From: Pyramidobacter piscolens W5455
Lineage (GTDB): Bacteria > Synergistota > Synergistia > Synergistales > Dethiosulfovibrionaceae
Reading direction: 5' to 3'
Length of the DNA stretch: 64,000 nt
Assembly (NCBI RefSeq): GCF_000177335.1
Contig: NZ_ADFP01000047.1
Location: forward strand, 1-64,000
The notes under the pieces were generated by a model. It was not told the origin of the DNA and ran no database searches. It worked only from the letters and a program-made list of their open reading frames with translations. Both the position numbers and the translations under genes were made by a program. Of this stretch, positions 17,635 to 25,619 are shown piece after piece (positions within the stretch are counted from its first letter, which is position 1; each line of letters starts with the position of its first letter).

Positions 17635-18750
17635 TCACAGCGGCAGATGAACGAACTCCTGCGGCAAGTTGGCGGAAAGGCGGCGCGCGCCGTTCTCCGT
17701 GATCAGGTAATCGTCTTCGACGCGCAGGCCGCCGCGATCGGGAATGTAAATGCCCGGCTCGATCGTGATCACGTCGCCGCATCGAAGCGTTCCCTGGTAC
17801 AGCGGCGAAAGGCGCGGCGCTTCGTGGATTTCCAGGCCGAAGCTGTGCCCGAGACCATGCCCGAAATACGCGCCGTAGCCGGCGTCGGCGATGACCGCGA
17901 CGGCCGCCGCGTGAACGTCGCAGCCGCGCGCGCCCGGCTTCAGCAGCGCCGCGGAATCCCGGTGGGCTTTCAGGAGAACTTCGTGGATCTCCAGAAACTC
18001 GGCGTCTTTCACCGCGCCGAGTGAAAAGTTGCGGGTGATGTCGGACATGTAAGCGCCGAAGATCGCGCCGTAATCGACGGTGACCTGCTCGCCGAGCTCC
18101 ATTTTTTTCGAGCCGGCCACGCCGTGCGGCATGGCGCTGCGAACGCCGGAAGCGACGATCATCTCGCTTTTGTGCCACACGCCTTCGCCGTCGTGGCGGG
18201 CGATGTTCAATTCAAGAAGCTTCGCGAACTCCTTTTCCTTCATGCCGGGCCTGACCAGCGGCAACGTTTCCAGATACGCGGCGGAAGCGATATCGGCCGC
18301 TTTGGCGATCAGCTCGATTTCGCGGGCGTCCTTATGCCGCCGCTGCTCGGCCATCGCCGCCGAAAAATCGCGCCATTCGACGGCAAACGAACTGAGCGCC
18401 AGATAGGTCTGCGCACAGAGCATGGCGCCGTCGTAGCCGCAGCGGCGGATTTTCAGTTCGTCAAGAAGCCGTCCGGCCGTCGCGACCTGGCTCTCTCCCG
18501 TCTTCACCGCGCGGATCTCGAAAGGCGACTGCTGCGCGGCCTGCGTCAGATAGCGCGAATCCGTGGCGAGGAACGACCGCTCCTGCGTCACCACGACGAC
18601 GGCGGACGAGCCGCGAAAGCCGCTGTAATAAAACAGATTCTCCCAGCCGTTCGACTCGGAATCGATCAAAAGCAACGCGTCGAGTTTTTCTTCCAGCAGT
18701 TTCTTTCTCAGACAGGCAAGACGTTTCTCCATGTAACTTTCAAGAGGCAT
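17635..18750 (-). CDS. M24-family aminopeptidase (Xaa-Pro peptidase-like)
   Basis: A 371-aa cytosolic metallopeptidase with an N-terminal creatinase-like domain (about 1-130) and a C-terminal pita-bread domain. The five metal ligands are visible: Asp in VTVDYGA, Asp in SDITRN, His in GHGLGHSFGL, Glu in TIEPGIY and Glu in RVEDDYL. It would trim Xaa-Pro peptides, in keeping with peptide and amino acid fermentation. The ATG at 18750 follows TAGGAG at a 12-nt distance; an ATG at 18732 has a weaker signal. It lies 15 nt downstream of queH. Confidence 0.9.
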   Translation of the reverse strand: MPLESYMEKRLACLRKKLLEEKLDALLLIDSESNGWENLFYYSGFRGSSAVVVVTQERSFLATDSRYLTQAAQQSPFEIRAVKTGESQVATAGRLLDELKIRRCGYDGAMLCAQTYLALSSFAVEWRDFSAAMAEQRRHKDAREIELIAKAADIASAAYLETLPLVRPGMKEKEFAKLLELNIARHDGEGVWHKSEMIVASGVRSAMPHGVAGSKKMELGEQVTVDYGAIFGAYMSDITRNFSLGAVKDAEFLEIHEVLLKAHRDSAALLKPGARGCDVHAAAVAVIADAGYGAYFGHGLGHSFGLEIHEAPRLSPLYQGTLRCGDVITIEPGIYIPDRGGLRVEDDYLITENGARRLSANLPQEFVHLPL

Positions 18751-18765
18751 ACGATCTTCACGCTC

Positions 18766-19317
18766 CTAAAAATGATTGAGGCGCTCCATGCTGTAACGGC
18801 AGCCGCAGTAATTTTGCCGGTAAAGGCCCAGCCGCTTGCATTCCCGAACGGAAAAGAGCTGCCCGTCCTTCTTTCTCCAGATTCGCCCTTCCCAGTCCAG
18901 CGCGTAACGGCCGGCGAGCTCGGCGCCCCATGCGTTGATCAGTCGGGGATGTTTCTGCGGGCTGAGCGTCAGGCTGGTGCAAAGCGTCGTCAGGGAAAGC
19001 TCGGCCGCTTTTTGGGCGGCGCTTTCCAGCTGCAGACGGATGCACCGCTCGCAGCGGCGGCCGCCTTCCCGCTCGTTTTCCAATCCCGCCGTGCGGCGGT
19101 CCCATTCCGACGTGTCGTAGGGGCGGACGATCAGGGGGATACGATACGAATCCGCCAGCTTGCGCAGTGCTTCCAGCCTTCTCTGCCATTCGTCGCGGGG
19201 CTGGATATTGCCGCCGTAAAAATAAAGCGCGATGTTCCATCCCTCCTCCGTCAGGGCGTGGACGCCGGTGGTCGCGCAGGGACCGCAGCAGGCGTGGAAC
19301 AGTAATTTTTCTTCCAT
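18766..19317 (-). CDS. queH: Epoxyqueuosine reductase QueH
   Basis: A 183-aa member of the former DUF208 family, which reduces epoxyqueuosine to queuosine in tRNA in organisms lacking the cobalamin-dependent QueG. The cysteine pairs that bind the cluster and metal are present: FHACCGPCAT at the N-terminus, RRCERCIRL in the middle and NYCGCRYSM near the C-terminus. It is 9 nt downstream of the transketolase gene and probably cotranscribed with it. Confidence 0.93.
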   Translation of the reverse strand: MEEKLLFHACCGPCATTGVHALTEEGWNIALYFYGGNIQPRDEWQRRLEALRKLADSYRIPLIVRPYDTSEWDRRTAGLENEREGGRRCERCIRLQLESAAQKAAELSLTTLCTSLTLSPQKHPRLINAWGAELAGRYALDWEGRIWRKKDGQLFSVRECKRLGLYRQNYCGCRYSMERLNHF

Positions 19318-19326
19318 CGACAGCTC

Positions 19327-21264
19327 TTAGCGCGCGACTTTTTTCAGTTCCTCGAGAGATTCTGCGATTTTGTCCGCGGAAAGCCCCATGGCGGCGTACA
19401 CTTCTTCGCTCGGGCCGGAATCGCCGTAACGATGCACGCCTAAACGGCGCGCGACGGAATGCAGTCCCAGTTCTTCGGCGCGGGCCAGCCAGAGGCTGCC
19501 CATGCCGCTGACGACATTGTGATCTTCGACGGTCAACACCGTACCGGTCTGAAACGCTTCCGTCAACGCTCTCTCGTCGATCTCCAGCGGGCACGAGACG
19601 GCGTAGACCGCCGTTTCGACGCCTTTTTCGGCAAGCAGCTCCGCCGCCTGCACGGCGCGCCCCGCCATCGCCCCCAGCGCCAGGATGGCGGCGTCCTTGC
19701 CCTCGCGGACTTTGACGGCTTCGCCGTACGTGAAATCGCGCGCCAACAGCGGCTTGCCGTTCGCGCAGAGCGCCGGCAGTTTGCTGCGCCCCATCGCCAG
19801 GCAGACGTTGCCCGCCGTTTTCAGCGCCCAGCGCGTCGCGCGGTCGGTCTGATTGGGATCGGCGGGAACGACCAGCTTCCAGTTGAAGAAGTTCGACATC
19901 AGCGAAACGTAGTCGATGCACTGATGCGTCATGCCGTCTTCGCCCACGTCGAGGCCCACGTGGGTGAGGACGAGTTTCTCGCCGGCGCGGTTGACGTCGT
20001 TCATGCGCTGCTGGTTGTAGGCTTCCGCCAGGCCGAAAACGCCGAAGTCCGCCCAGACTGACACGACGCCGCCGGCAGACGCCGCTCCGGCGGCCGTGGC
20101 CGTGGTGTTCTCCTGAATGCCGCACTGGATGAAGTTGTCCGGGCATTTTTTCGCAAATTCGCCGGTCTTGACCGAACCGGCGAGGTCGCAGTCGAAAACG
20201 AGCACGGGGGCGCGCCCGGTCTTTTTGTAGTTGAGCTGCCCCACTTCCGCCAACGCCGAGCCGAAGGCGGAGCGGTTGTCCGTCGTGTCGGCGGGGCCGT
20301 AGACCTTCGCTGCGCCCAGATCGAGGACCGCTTCAAGCGGTTCGACGGCGCGCGCGGCGCTGAACTTCGCTTTTTTGTGCTCCGCGGCCAACGCGACGAG
20401 ATCCGGCTGTCCCAGCTCTTTCATCGCTTGCCGGTAGAGGTCGCCCGAAGCGGCCTTGCCGTGATAGTCGGGCGTGTCTTCCATAAAGGAAACGCCCTTG
20501 CCCATAGTCGTCCGGCAGAGGATCGCCGTCGGGCGCCCGGCGGCGCGCGCCGCCTTCAAAGCGACGTACAGCTCCGCGAACGAATCGCCGTCGCACAGGA
20601 GCGTCTGCCAGCCGTCGGCTTCCCAGAGCTCCTTGATATGCGCGGGCATGACGTCGCCGCAGCGCCCGGAGATCTGGATGTCGTTGACGTCGATCAGCGC
20701 CGTCACGCTGGTCAGTTTTCGAGCCGCGATCAAGCGGCGCGCTTCGGCGATCTGCCCTTTCGGCTGCTCGCCGTCCCCCATCAGAACGTAGACGCGGCCG
20801 TCGTAGCCGCGCGCCTTCTGCGCCAGGGCGAACCCCGCTCCCGCAGACAGCCCCTGGCCGAGACAGCCGGAACCCCAGTCGATGCCGGGGACCATGCGCT
20901 CGACGTGTCCCTGAAAGCGGCTGCCCGTTCGGCGAAACTCGTTCACGGCGTCGAACGCGTCCACAAATCCGTAATACGCCAGGGTCGCATACGCCGCGGC
21001 CGAGGTGTGCCCGTGGCTGACCACGACGAAATCGCGGTCGAGCGAGTCGCAGTTTTGTGGCGACACGTTCGCAGCGCCGTAGGCGGCCATGTACATTTTC
21101 ATGCTGGAGAGCGCCCCCGCGGGGTGCCCGCTGTTGGCGCGGGCGACCATCGCCACCGCGAGGCCCTTGCAGACTTGCGCGGCTTTGTTCAGCTGCCGCT
21201 CTTCCGCCTGCGGCAGTTTTTCCCATTGAAAAGAATTTATTTTTACAGCTTCGTCAAACAACAT
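19327..21264 (-). CDS. tkt: Transketolase, single-chain
   Basis: A 645-aa thiamine-diphosphate enzyme of the non-oxidative pentose phosphate pathway. The N-terminal half carries SGHPAGALSS, SHGHTSAA and the cofactor motif GDGEQPKGQ; the C-terminal half has the catalytic-glutamate region QCGIQENTTA and VGEDGMTHQ. The sequence resembles the archaeal/Thermotoga-type enzyme more than the E. coli type, but both halves sit in one polypeptide. The start at 21264 has GGAGGG about 10 nt upstream, behind a clear promoter at 21315-21344. Confidence 0.93.
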   Translation of the reverse strand: MLFDEAVKINSFQWEKLPQAEERQLNKAAQVCKGLAVAMVARANSGHPAGALSSMKMYMAAYGAANVSPQNCDSLDRDFVVVSHGHTSAAAYATLAYYGFVDAFDAVNEFRRTGSRFQGHVERMVPGIDWGSGCLGQGLSAGAGFALAQKARGYDGRVYVLMGDGEQPKGQIAEARRLIAARKLTSVTALIDVNDIQISGRCGDVMPAHIKELWEADGWQTLLCDGDSFAELYVALKAARAAGRPTAILCRTTMGKGVSFMEDTPDYHGKAASGDLYRQAMKELGQPDLVALAAEHKKAKFSAARAVEPLEAVLDLGAAKVYGPADTTDNRSAFGSALAEVGQLNYKKTGRAPVLVFDCDLAGSVKTGEFAKKCPDNFIQCGIQENTTATAAGAASAGGVVSVWADFGVFGLAEAYNQQRMNDVNRAGEKLVLTHVGLDVGEDGMTHQCIDYVSLMSNFFNWKLVVPADPNQTDRATRWALKTAGNVCLAMGRSKLPALCANGKPLLARDFTYGEAVKVREGKDAAILALGAMAGRAVQAAELLAEKGVETAVYAVSCPLEIDERALTEAFQTGTVLTVEDHNVVSGMGSLWLARAEELGLHSVARRLGVHRYGDSGPSEEVYAAMGLSADKIAESLEELKKVAR

Positions 21265-21314
21265 CGTCTTTTATCCCTCCGCATGGAATTTTCCGATCAT
21301 CGTTCTATAAAACC

Positions 21315-21344
21315 ATTATAAGACAAAAATCCTCTCCGCATCAA
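21315..21344 (-). promoter_or_regulatory. Sigma-70-type promoter for the transketolase operon
   Basis: On the minus strand: -35 TTGATG (21344-21339), 18-nt spacer, -10 TATAAT (21320-21315), about 50 nt before the tkt start. It overlaps the last codons of the eIF1-like gene. Confidence 0.7.
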
Positions 21345-21730
21345 ACGATCTTCACATTCCGCGCGCCGAGATCCTTCAGAAGATTCAGCAAGCGCGCCCG
21401 CTGATCGCCCTGAAAGAAAACAGCGTCCTCTTCAAACGCGGCGCCGCAGCCCAAATCCCATTTCAGTTCCTTGACAAGGCGGCCGCTCCGTTCTCCCAGC
21501 GGCAGGCCGGCGAGCCGGGTGACGGTTTTCCCGCTTCTGCCCTTGCGTTCCAGGAAAAGCCTCAACGGCGCCGTCTCAAGCGCGCTGACCGGCGCCGGTT
21601 CGGTGTCGGCGCGAGGCGTCTCTTTCACGGCTGGACGAGCCGGTCCGCGCGACAGCCCCATGGCGTCGGCAATCGTAAAGGATCCGGAATTCAGCCGCTC
21701 CACATCGATTTTCTTTTGGGGATTACGCAA
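21341..21730 (-). CDS. eIF1/Sui1 (YciH)-family protein
   Basis: A 129-aa protein with a C-terminal Sui1 domain (about residues 55-129): the basic loop LERKGRSGKTVTRL, the DLGCGAAF turn and a final NLLKDLG helix. Bacterial Sui1 proteins resemble translation initiation factor eIF1, and their cellular role is unsettled. The N-terminal half is a low-complexity Pro/Ala-rich linker without the usual zinc-knuckle. The likely start is TTG at 21730, with AGAAGG 8 nt upstream. It overlaps the end of the preceding 63-aa gene by 8 nt, suggesting coupled translation. Confidence 0.75.
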   Translation of the reverse strand: MRNPQKKIDVERLNSGSFTIADAMGLSRGPARPAVKETPRADTEPAPVSALETAPLRLFLERKGRSGKTVTRLAGLPLGERSGRLVKELKWDLGCGAAFEEDAVFFQGDQRARLLNLLKDLGARNVKIV

Positions 21731-21914
21731 GCTCGTAACCTTCTTTGCGGCATGTGACGATAAAATCTTCGCCTTCCAGGAACCGGACCGACATCTGCGC
21801 GCCCAGCGGCATTTCAAGCATCCGCCGGTAAACCGCCGCCGCCGAACGAGCGCCCTGCCGCCCGCTCTTCACCGCCGTATCGTACATCATCTCGATCAAC
21901 TTTCTGTCAAGCAT
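21723..21914 (-). CDS. Small protein of unknown function
   Basis: A 63-aa acidic-basic protein I do not recognise. The N-terminal half is predicted to be helical (LIEMMYDTAVKSGRQGARSA); the rest looks like a short beta segment (MSVRFLEGEDFIVTC). It is accepted as real because GGAGAAGAGA precedes the ATG, its composition resembles a folded protein, and it is coupled by an 8-nt overlap to the eIF1-like gene. No predicted membrane segment. Confidence 0.6.
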   Translation of the reverse strand: MLDRKLIEMMYDTAVKSGRQGARSAAAVYRRMLEMPLGAQMSVRFLEGEDFIVTCRKEGYELA

Positions 21915-22027
21915 TCTCTCTTCTCCAAAATTTTATCCGCATGAAAACGCGGGAACGCGCTTCGCACGGTTGCAGTATAATGCATCGCACATTTTCTCTC
22001 AAGTCAAGGCGGGATTTCCGTTAAACG

Positions 22028-22249
22028 TCAGTCTGCCATGCGATGCGTCCCGGAAATTTCGATCCTGCCCTTTTCGCAGAGCTGCATGATCTCGCTTTCA
22101 CGGTCGCAGGGATAGGAACAAGCCAGCCCGCAGCTCGCCGAGATCTGCCGGGGCACGGGGACGATCCTCACGTCGAAACCGGCGCGGCGGCATTGTTTCT
22201 CGAACATCAGGGCCATACTGGTGACGTCAAAGGTCGCAAGACATTTCAT
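22028..22249 (-). CDS. DUF3343-type protein
   Basis: A 73-aa protein with the DUF3343 pattern: an initial beta-alpha unit (CLATFDVTSMALMFE), the PVPRQISASCGLAC signature with two cysteines, and a C-terminal helix. DUF3343 genes recur beside yedE and yedF-like genes in selenium-using anaerobes and are proposed to take part in selenium or sulfur transfer; the biochemical role is unknown. Here it is divergent from yedE. AAGGAG precedes the ATG at 22249; a start at 22285 is possible but lacks a ribosome site. Confidence 0.8.
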   Translation of the reverse strand: MKCLATFDVTSMALMFEKQCRRAGFDVRIVPVPRQISASCGLACSYPCDRESEIMQLCEKGRIEISGTHRMAD

Positions 22250-22311
22250 TATACAGAACTCCTTATAGATTATGAATTTATGCAAGGGTTTTATTCATGC
22301 GTTTTGATAAT

Positions 22312-22339
22312 TTGACTTCCGGCTTTTTTCGAATATACT
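22312..22339 (+). promoter_or_regulatory. Sigma-70-type promoter for the yedE-like gene
   Basis: -35 TTGACT (22312-22317), 16-nt spacer, -10 TATACT (22334-22339), about 80 nt before the TTG start. The leader contains a small inverted repeat ATAGT/ACTAT at about 22362-22380. Confidence 0.65.
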
Positions 22340-22420
22340 AAAGAACAAGAATAAGGTCAATGATAGTTATTTATACTATGCCTTGTTCAAACTTCATTTC
22401 ATCGCAGGAGGCGGTTGTCA

Positions 22421-23518
22421 TTGAAAAATTTTGATTCTCTCATGGTGTCGCGGTTGGGCCCCGTTATCGCAGGTCTTGCCGTGGGCATACTTGCGCCGGT
22501 TCTCGTGCTTCTGGGGAACCCGGGCAATATGGGGATCTGCGTTGCCTGTTTCGAGCGCGATATCGCCGGGGCGCTGGGCTTTCACAGGGCGGCGGTGGTC
22601 CAGTATATCCGTCCGGAGATCATCGGCCTGATCCTCGGCGCTTTCGGTTCCGCGCTGGCGTTCAAGGAGTTCAAGCCGCGCGCGGGATCGGCCCCCGCCG
22701 TGCGCTTTCTGCTCGGCATTTTCGCTTCCATCGGGGCGCTGATCTTTTTAGGCTGCCCCTGGAGAGCGTACCTCCGCTTGGCGGGAGGCGATTTCAACGC
22801 CCTTTACGGCATTGCCGGACTTTTCGTGGGGATTTTGATCGGCATTTATTTTATCAGTTCCAACTACAATTTGGGTAGAGCCTATCCCGCGCCGGCCGAA
22901 GCGAAATTATCCGGTTTGATGATGCCGCTGTTCGCGTTGGGGCTGCTGGCGCTGCTGCTGATCGCTCCCAAGCTGGGGGCCGAGGGAACGGGACCGATTT
23001 TCTTCTCCGAAAAGGGGCCCGGCTCGATGCACGCGCCATGGTATGTCAGTCTGGCCGTGATGCTTTTGGTCGGCTGGCTCGCGCAGCGCAGCCGCTTCTG
23101 CACGATCGGAGCGCTCAGGGATCTTGTCCTCGCCCGCGACGGCTACCTGTTCTGGGGCATTGTCGCCCTGCTGGTTGCCGCGTTCGGCATGAACTTCGTG
23201 CTGGGGAGCTTCAAATCCGGATTTGCCGGTCAGCCAGTGGCTCACACCGATTCTCTCTGGAACTTCCTCGGCATGGTCCTTTCCGGTCTGTGCTTCACTC
23301 TGGCCGGAGGGTGCCCCGGGCGCCAGCTGGTCATGGCCGGCGAAGGCGACGGCGACGCCGCTGTCTTCGTCTTTGGCATGATCGCGGGCGCGGCGGTGGC
23401 CCATAACTTTGGGCTCGCCAGCAGCGGCGCCGGGATCGGCGCGCACGCCCCCGCGGCTTTCGTCATCGGCATGGTTTTCTGTCTGTGCGTCGGTTTTGTG
23501 ATGCGCAGAAAGGCTTAA
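22421..23518 (+). CDS. YedE-family membrane protein, putative selenium transporter
   Basis: A 365-aa polytopic inner-membrane protein with about nine to ten hydrophobic segments. Conserved cysteines lie in ICVACFERD, FLGCPWR, RSRFCTIG and AGGCPGRQL, the pattern of the YeeE/YedE superfamily that moves thiosulfate-like or reduced sulfur/selenium compounds. The next gene encodes a TusA/SirA-like protein with the CPxP motif, the usual partner, and grd genes follow, so selenium supply is the likely role. The start is TTG at 22421 with AGGAGG 9 nt upstream; a TTG at 22415 is too close. Confidence 0.88.
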   Translation: MKNFDSLMVSRLGPVIAGLAVGILAPVLVLLGNPGNMGICVACFERDIAGALGFHRAAVVQYIRPEIIGLILGAFGSALAFKEFKPRAGSAPAVRFLLGIFASIGALIFLGCPWRAYLRLAGGDFNALYGIAGLFVGILIGIYFISSNYNLGRAYPAPAEAKLSGLMMPLFALGLLALLLIAPKLGAEGTGPIFFSEKGPGSMHAPWYVSLAVMLLVGWLAQRSRFCTIGALRDLVLARDGYLFWGIVALLVAAFGMNFVLGSFKSGFAGQPVAHTDSLWNFLGMVLSGLCFTLAGGCPGRQLVMAGEGDGDAAVFVFGMIAGAAVAHNFGLASSGAGIGAHAPAAFVIGMVFCLCVGFVMRRKA

Positions 23519-23531
23519 GGAGGAGAAAAAA

Positions 23532-23741
23532 ATGGTTGTTGATGCGCGCGGACTTTCCTGTCCCCAGCCTGTGGTCGAGGCCAAAAAAGCGGCGGCGACG
23601 GGAGAAAAAGAAATCGAAGTTTTTCTCGATAACCCGACGTCGATTACGAACGTTACCCGTTTCATGACAAGCCAGGGCTATCAGCTCAAAACAAACGACA
23701 TTCAACCCGATCAATCGAACAAACTTGTCTTCGTCAAATAA
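23532..23741 (+). CDS. TusA/SirA-like sulfur (selenium) carrier protein
   Basis: A 69-aa two-layer alpha/beta protein with the persulfide-forming cysteine in LSCPQPVVEAKKA, as in TusA, SirA and the N-terminal half of YedF. It lies 13 nt after the YedE-type gene with GGAGGAG before its ATG, and a terminator follows at 23764, so the two form an operon. In this context it probably carries selenium or sulfur from the membrane protein to an acceptor, but the acceptor is not identified. Confidence 0.9.
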   Translation: MVVDARGLSCPQPVVEAKKAAATGEKEIEVFLDNPTSITNVTRFMTSQGYQLKTNDIQPDQSNKLVFVK

Positions 23742-23763
23742 TTCAGAGACGATGATTATAGGG

Positions 23764-23790
23764 AGAGGCGGCTCGACACCGCCTCTTTTC
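23764..23790 (+). terminator. Intrinsic terminator after the TusA-like gene
   Basis: Stem AGAGGCGG / CCGCCTCT with a 7-nt loop followed by TTTTC, 23 nt after the stop codon. Confidence 0.85.
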
Positions 23791-24077
23791 ATATTTGCTC
23801 GATTTTGTCGTCCATCGTGTTTTTACAGGCCTCATTTCATGGTAAAAGAAATCTCTTCTCATCAAAATATCACTGCAATTATAAAAACTGTAAACGCTTG
23901 CCGTAAAAGGACAAAAGGCAATTTCAGCAAAAAACATAAAAGCTTTCATCGTCGTTTGAAAAATCGAGGCTCTTGGTTTTTATTGCGACATCTTGTATTA
24001 TAATAGCGTCGGTTACAAGGCAAAGTTCTTGCCATAAACTTTCGCTCCACAAAATCCTTGAGGAGGTATTTTCAGTA
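23791..24077. other. Intergenic region upstream of grdC
   Basis: About 290 AT-rich bases with no gene. It holds the grdC promoter (23973-24004), a roughly 70-nt leader and an imperfect match to the catabolite-response consensus, TGTAAACGCTTGCC at 23889-23902 (12 of 14 positions). No obvious structured RNA. Confidence 0.5.
23973..24004 (+). promoter_or_regulatory. Sigma-70-type promoter for grdCD
   Basis: -35 TTGGTT (23973-23978), 17-nt spacer, -10 TATTAT, or overlapping TATAAT at 23999-24004. It lies about 75 nt before the grdC start. Confidence 0.65.
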
Positions 24078-25607
24078 ATGTCCAGAGTTGCAATCAAAGG
24101 TTCCGCGTACTGCCTTGAGCATGTTCCCCAGCTGGGGCTCCACTACGGCAACACGCCCTATACGGCCGGTGAAGGCGAAAAAGAGTATCTCCAGGCTCTT
24201 CCCAAGCATCTTCAGACCTACGAACAGGCGAAGGGATATGCTCCCAATATGACGTACATCGGAGCGCTGCCTCTCGAGGATCTTGATGCGCAGCCCACGC
24301 CCATGTACGAGAACTACAATCTCGAAGCGCCCCGTTTCGGCAAATACGGCGAGATCATGCCCGAAGACGAGTTCCTCGGCCTGCTCGACATCTGCGACGT
24401 CTTCGACCTGATCTGGCTCGAAAAGGACTTTGCCGCCTCCGTCCGCGAAAAACTCTCCAAGCACGAACTGATCACCGAGTCCATCCTCGCCCGCCTCGAG
24501 GCCGGGCACGATCGTGCCGAGATCGAAGAGCACCTCAAGAGCGGCGACCACACTCAGGTCCTGCCGCTGTATTTCGACGGCAAGGTCGTCGGCATGGCGC
24601 GTGCGGCCCACACCGTGGACGACAATCTGTTCGCCCACGTTCTGCTCGAAAACCTTGCCAGCAAAGCCGGTTCCGTCCTCGCCCTCCTCCATCTGCTGCA
24701 CAACACCGGGCTGAAACCGGAAGAAGTCGATTTCGTGATCGAGTGCTCCGAGGAAGGCGCGGGCGACGCCTGCCAGCGCGCCGGCGGCAACTTCGCCAAG
24801 GCCATCGCCGAGATCGCCGGCTGCGTGAACGCCAGCGGCTGCGACGTGCGTGGTTTCTGCGCCGGTCCCGTCAACGCCATGATCAACGGCGCGTCTCAGG
24901 TCGCCGCCGGCGCCCGCAAGAACGTCGTCGTCCTGGCCGGCGGCGCCATCCCCAAGCTTTACATGAACAGCCGCGATCACGTCAAGAAGGACATGCCCGC
25001 TCTCGAGGACTGCCTCGGCTCGTTCGCGATCCTGATCACGCCCTGCGACGGCGTCAGCGCCGAAATGCGCCTCGACGTCCTCGGCAAACACTCCGTCGGC
25101 GCGGGCGCTTCGCCTCAGGCCGTCACGCAGGCTCTCACCTGGGAGCCGCTTCAGAGGGCCGGCCTGACGTTCGCGGACGTCGACAAGTTCGGCGCCGAAC
25201 TTCATATCCCCGAAATCACCGAACCTGCCGGCGCCGGCAACGTGCCGCTCGCCAACATCAAAATGATCGCCGCTCTGGCCGTCATGAAGAAGAGCATCGA
25301 GAAGAAGGACATGATGACCTTCGTCAAGGAGAAGGGACTGCACGGCTTCGCCCACACTCAGGGGCACATCCCCGCCGGAGCGCCTTTTATCGGCCCCGCC
25401 GCCGATTGGATCAAGGAAGGCAAGATCAGCCGCGCCATGATCATCGGCAAGGGCAGCCTGTTCCTTGCCCGCCTGACCAACCTCGCCGACGGCGCTTCGT
25501 TCCTGCTTGAAAAACCCGCGCCCGTGGCGGCGGCAGTGAGCAAGGACGACATCAAGAGCCTGCTGTTGGAGTCTCTTTCCGAAATCGCAGCAGATCTCAA
25601 GAAGTAA
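24078..25607 (+). CDS. grdC: Glycine/sarcosine/betaine reductase component C, beta subunit
   Basis: The 509-aa beta subunit of component C, which takes the carboxymethyl-selenoether product of the reductase and, with GrdD, releases acetyl phosphate for ATP synthesis. The length and the start (MSRVAIKGSAYCLEHVPQL) match the family, which is related to FabH-like condensing enzymes; NNTGL-type and CAGPVNAMINGAS segments fit the thiolase-like fold. AGGAGG precedes the ATG. Codon use is sharply biased to C-ending codons, as expected of a highly expressed gene. grdA, grdB and grdE are not in the window. Confidence 0.96.
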   Translation: MSRVAIKGSAYCLEHVPQLGLHYGNTPYTAGEGEKEYLQALPKHLQTYEQAKGYAPNMTYIGALPLEDLDAQPTPMYENYNLEAPRFGKYGEIMPEDEFLGLLDICDVFDLIWLEKDFAASVREKLSKHELITESILARLEAGHDRAEIEEHLKSGDHTQVLPLYFDGKVVGMARAAHTVDDNLFAHVLLENLASKAGSVLALLHLLHNTGLKPEEVDFVIECSEEGAGDACQRAGGNFAKAIAEIAGCVNASGCDVRGFCAGPVNAMINGASQVAAGARKNVVVLAGGAIPKLYMNSRDHVKKDMPALEDCLGSFAILITPCDGVSAEMRLDVLGKHSVGAGASPQAVTQALTWEPLQRAGLTFADVDKFGAELHIPEITEPAGAGNVPLANIKMIAALAVMKKSIEKKDMMTFVKEKGLHGFAHTQGHIPAGAPFIGPAADWIKEGKISRAMIIGKGSLFLARLTNLADGASFLLEKPAPVAAAVSKDDIKSLLLESLSEIAADLKK

Positions 25608-25619
25608 GGAGGCCTTTGT

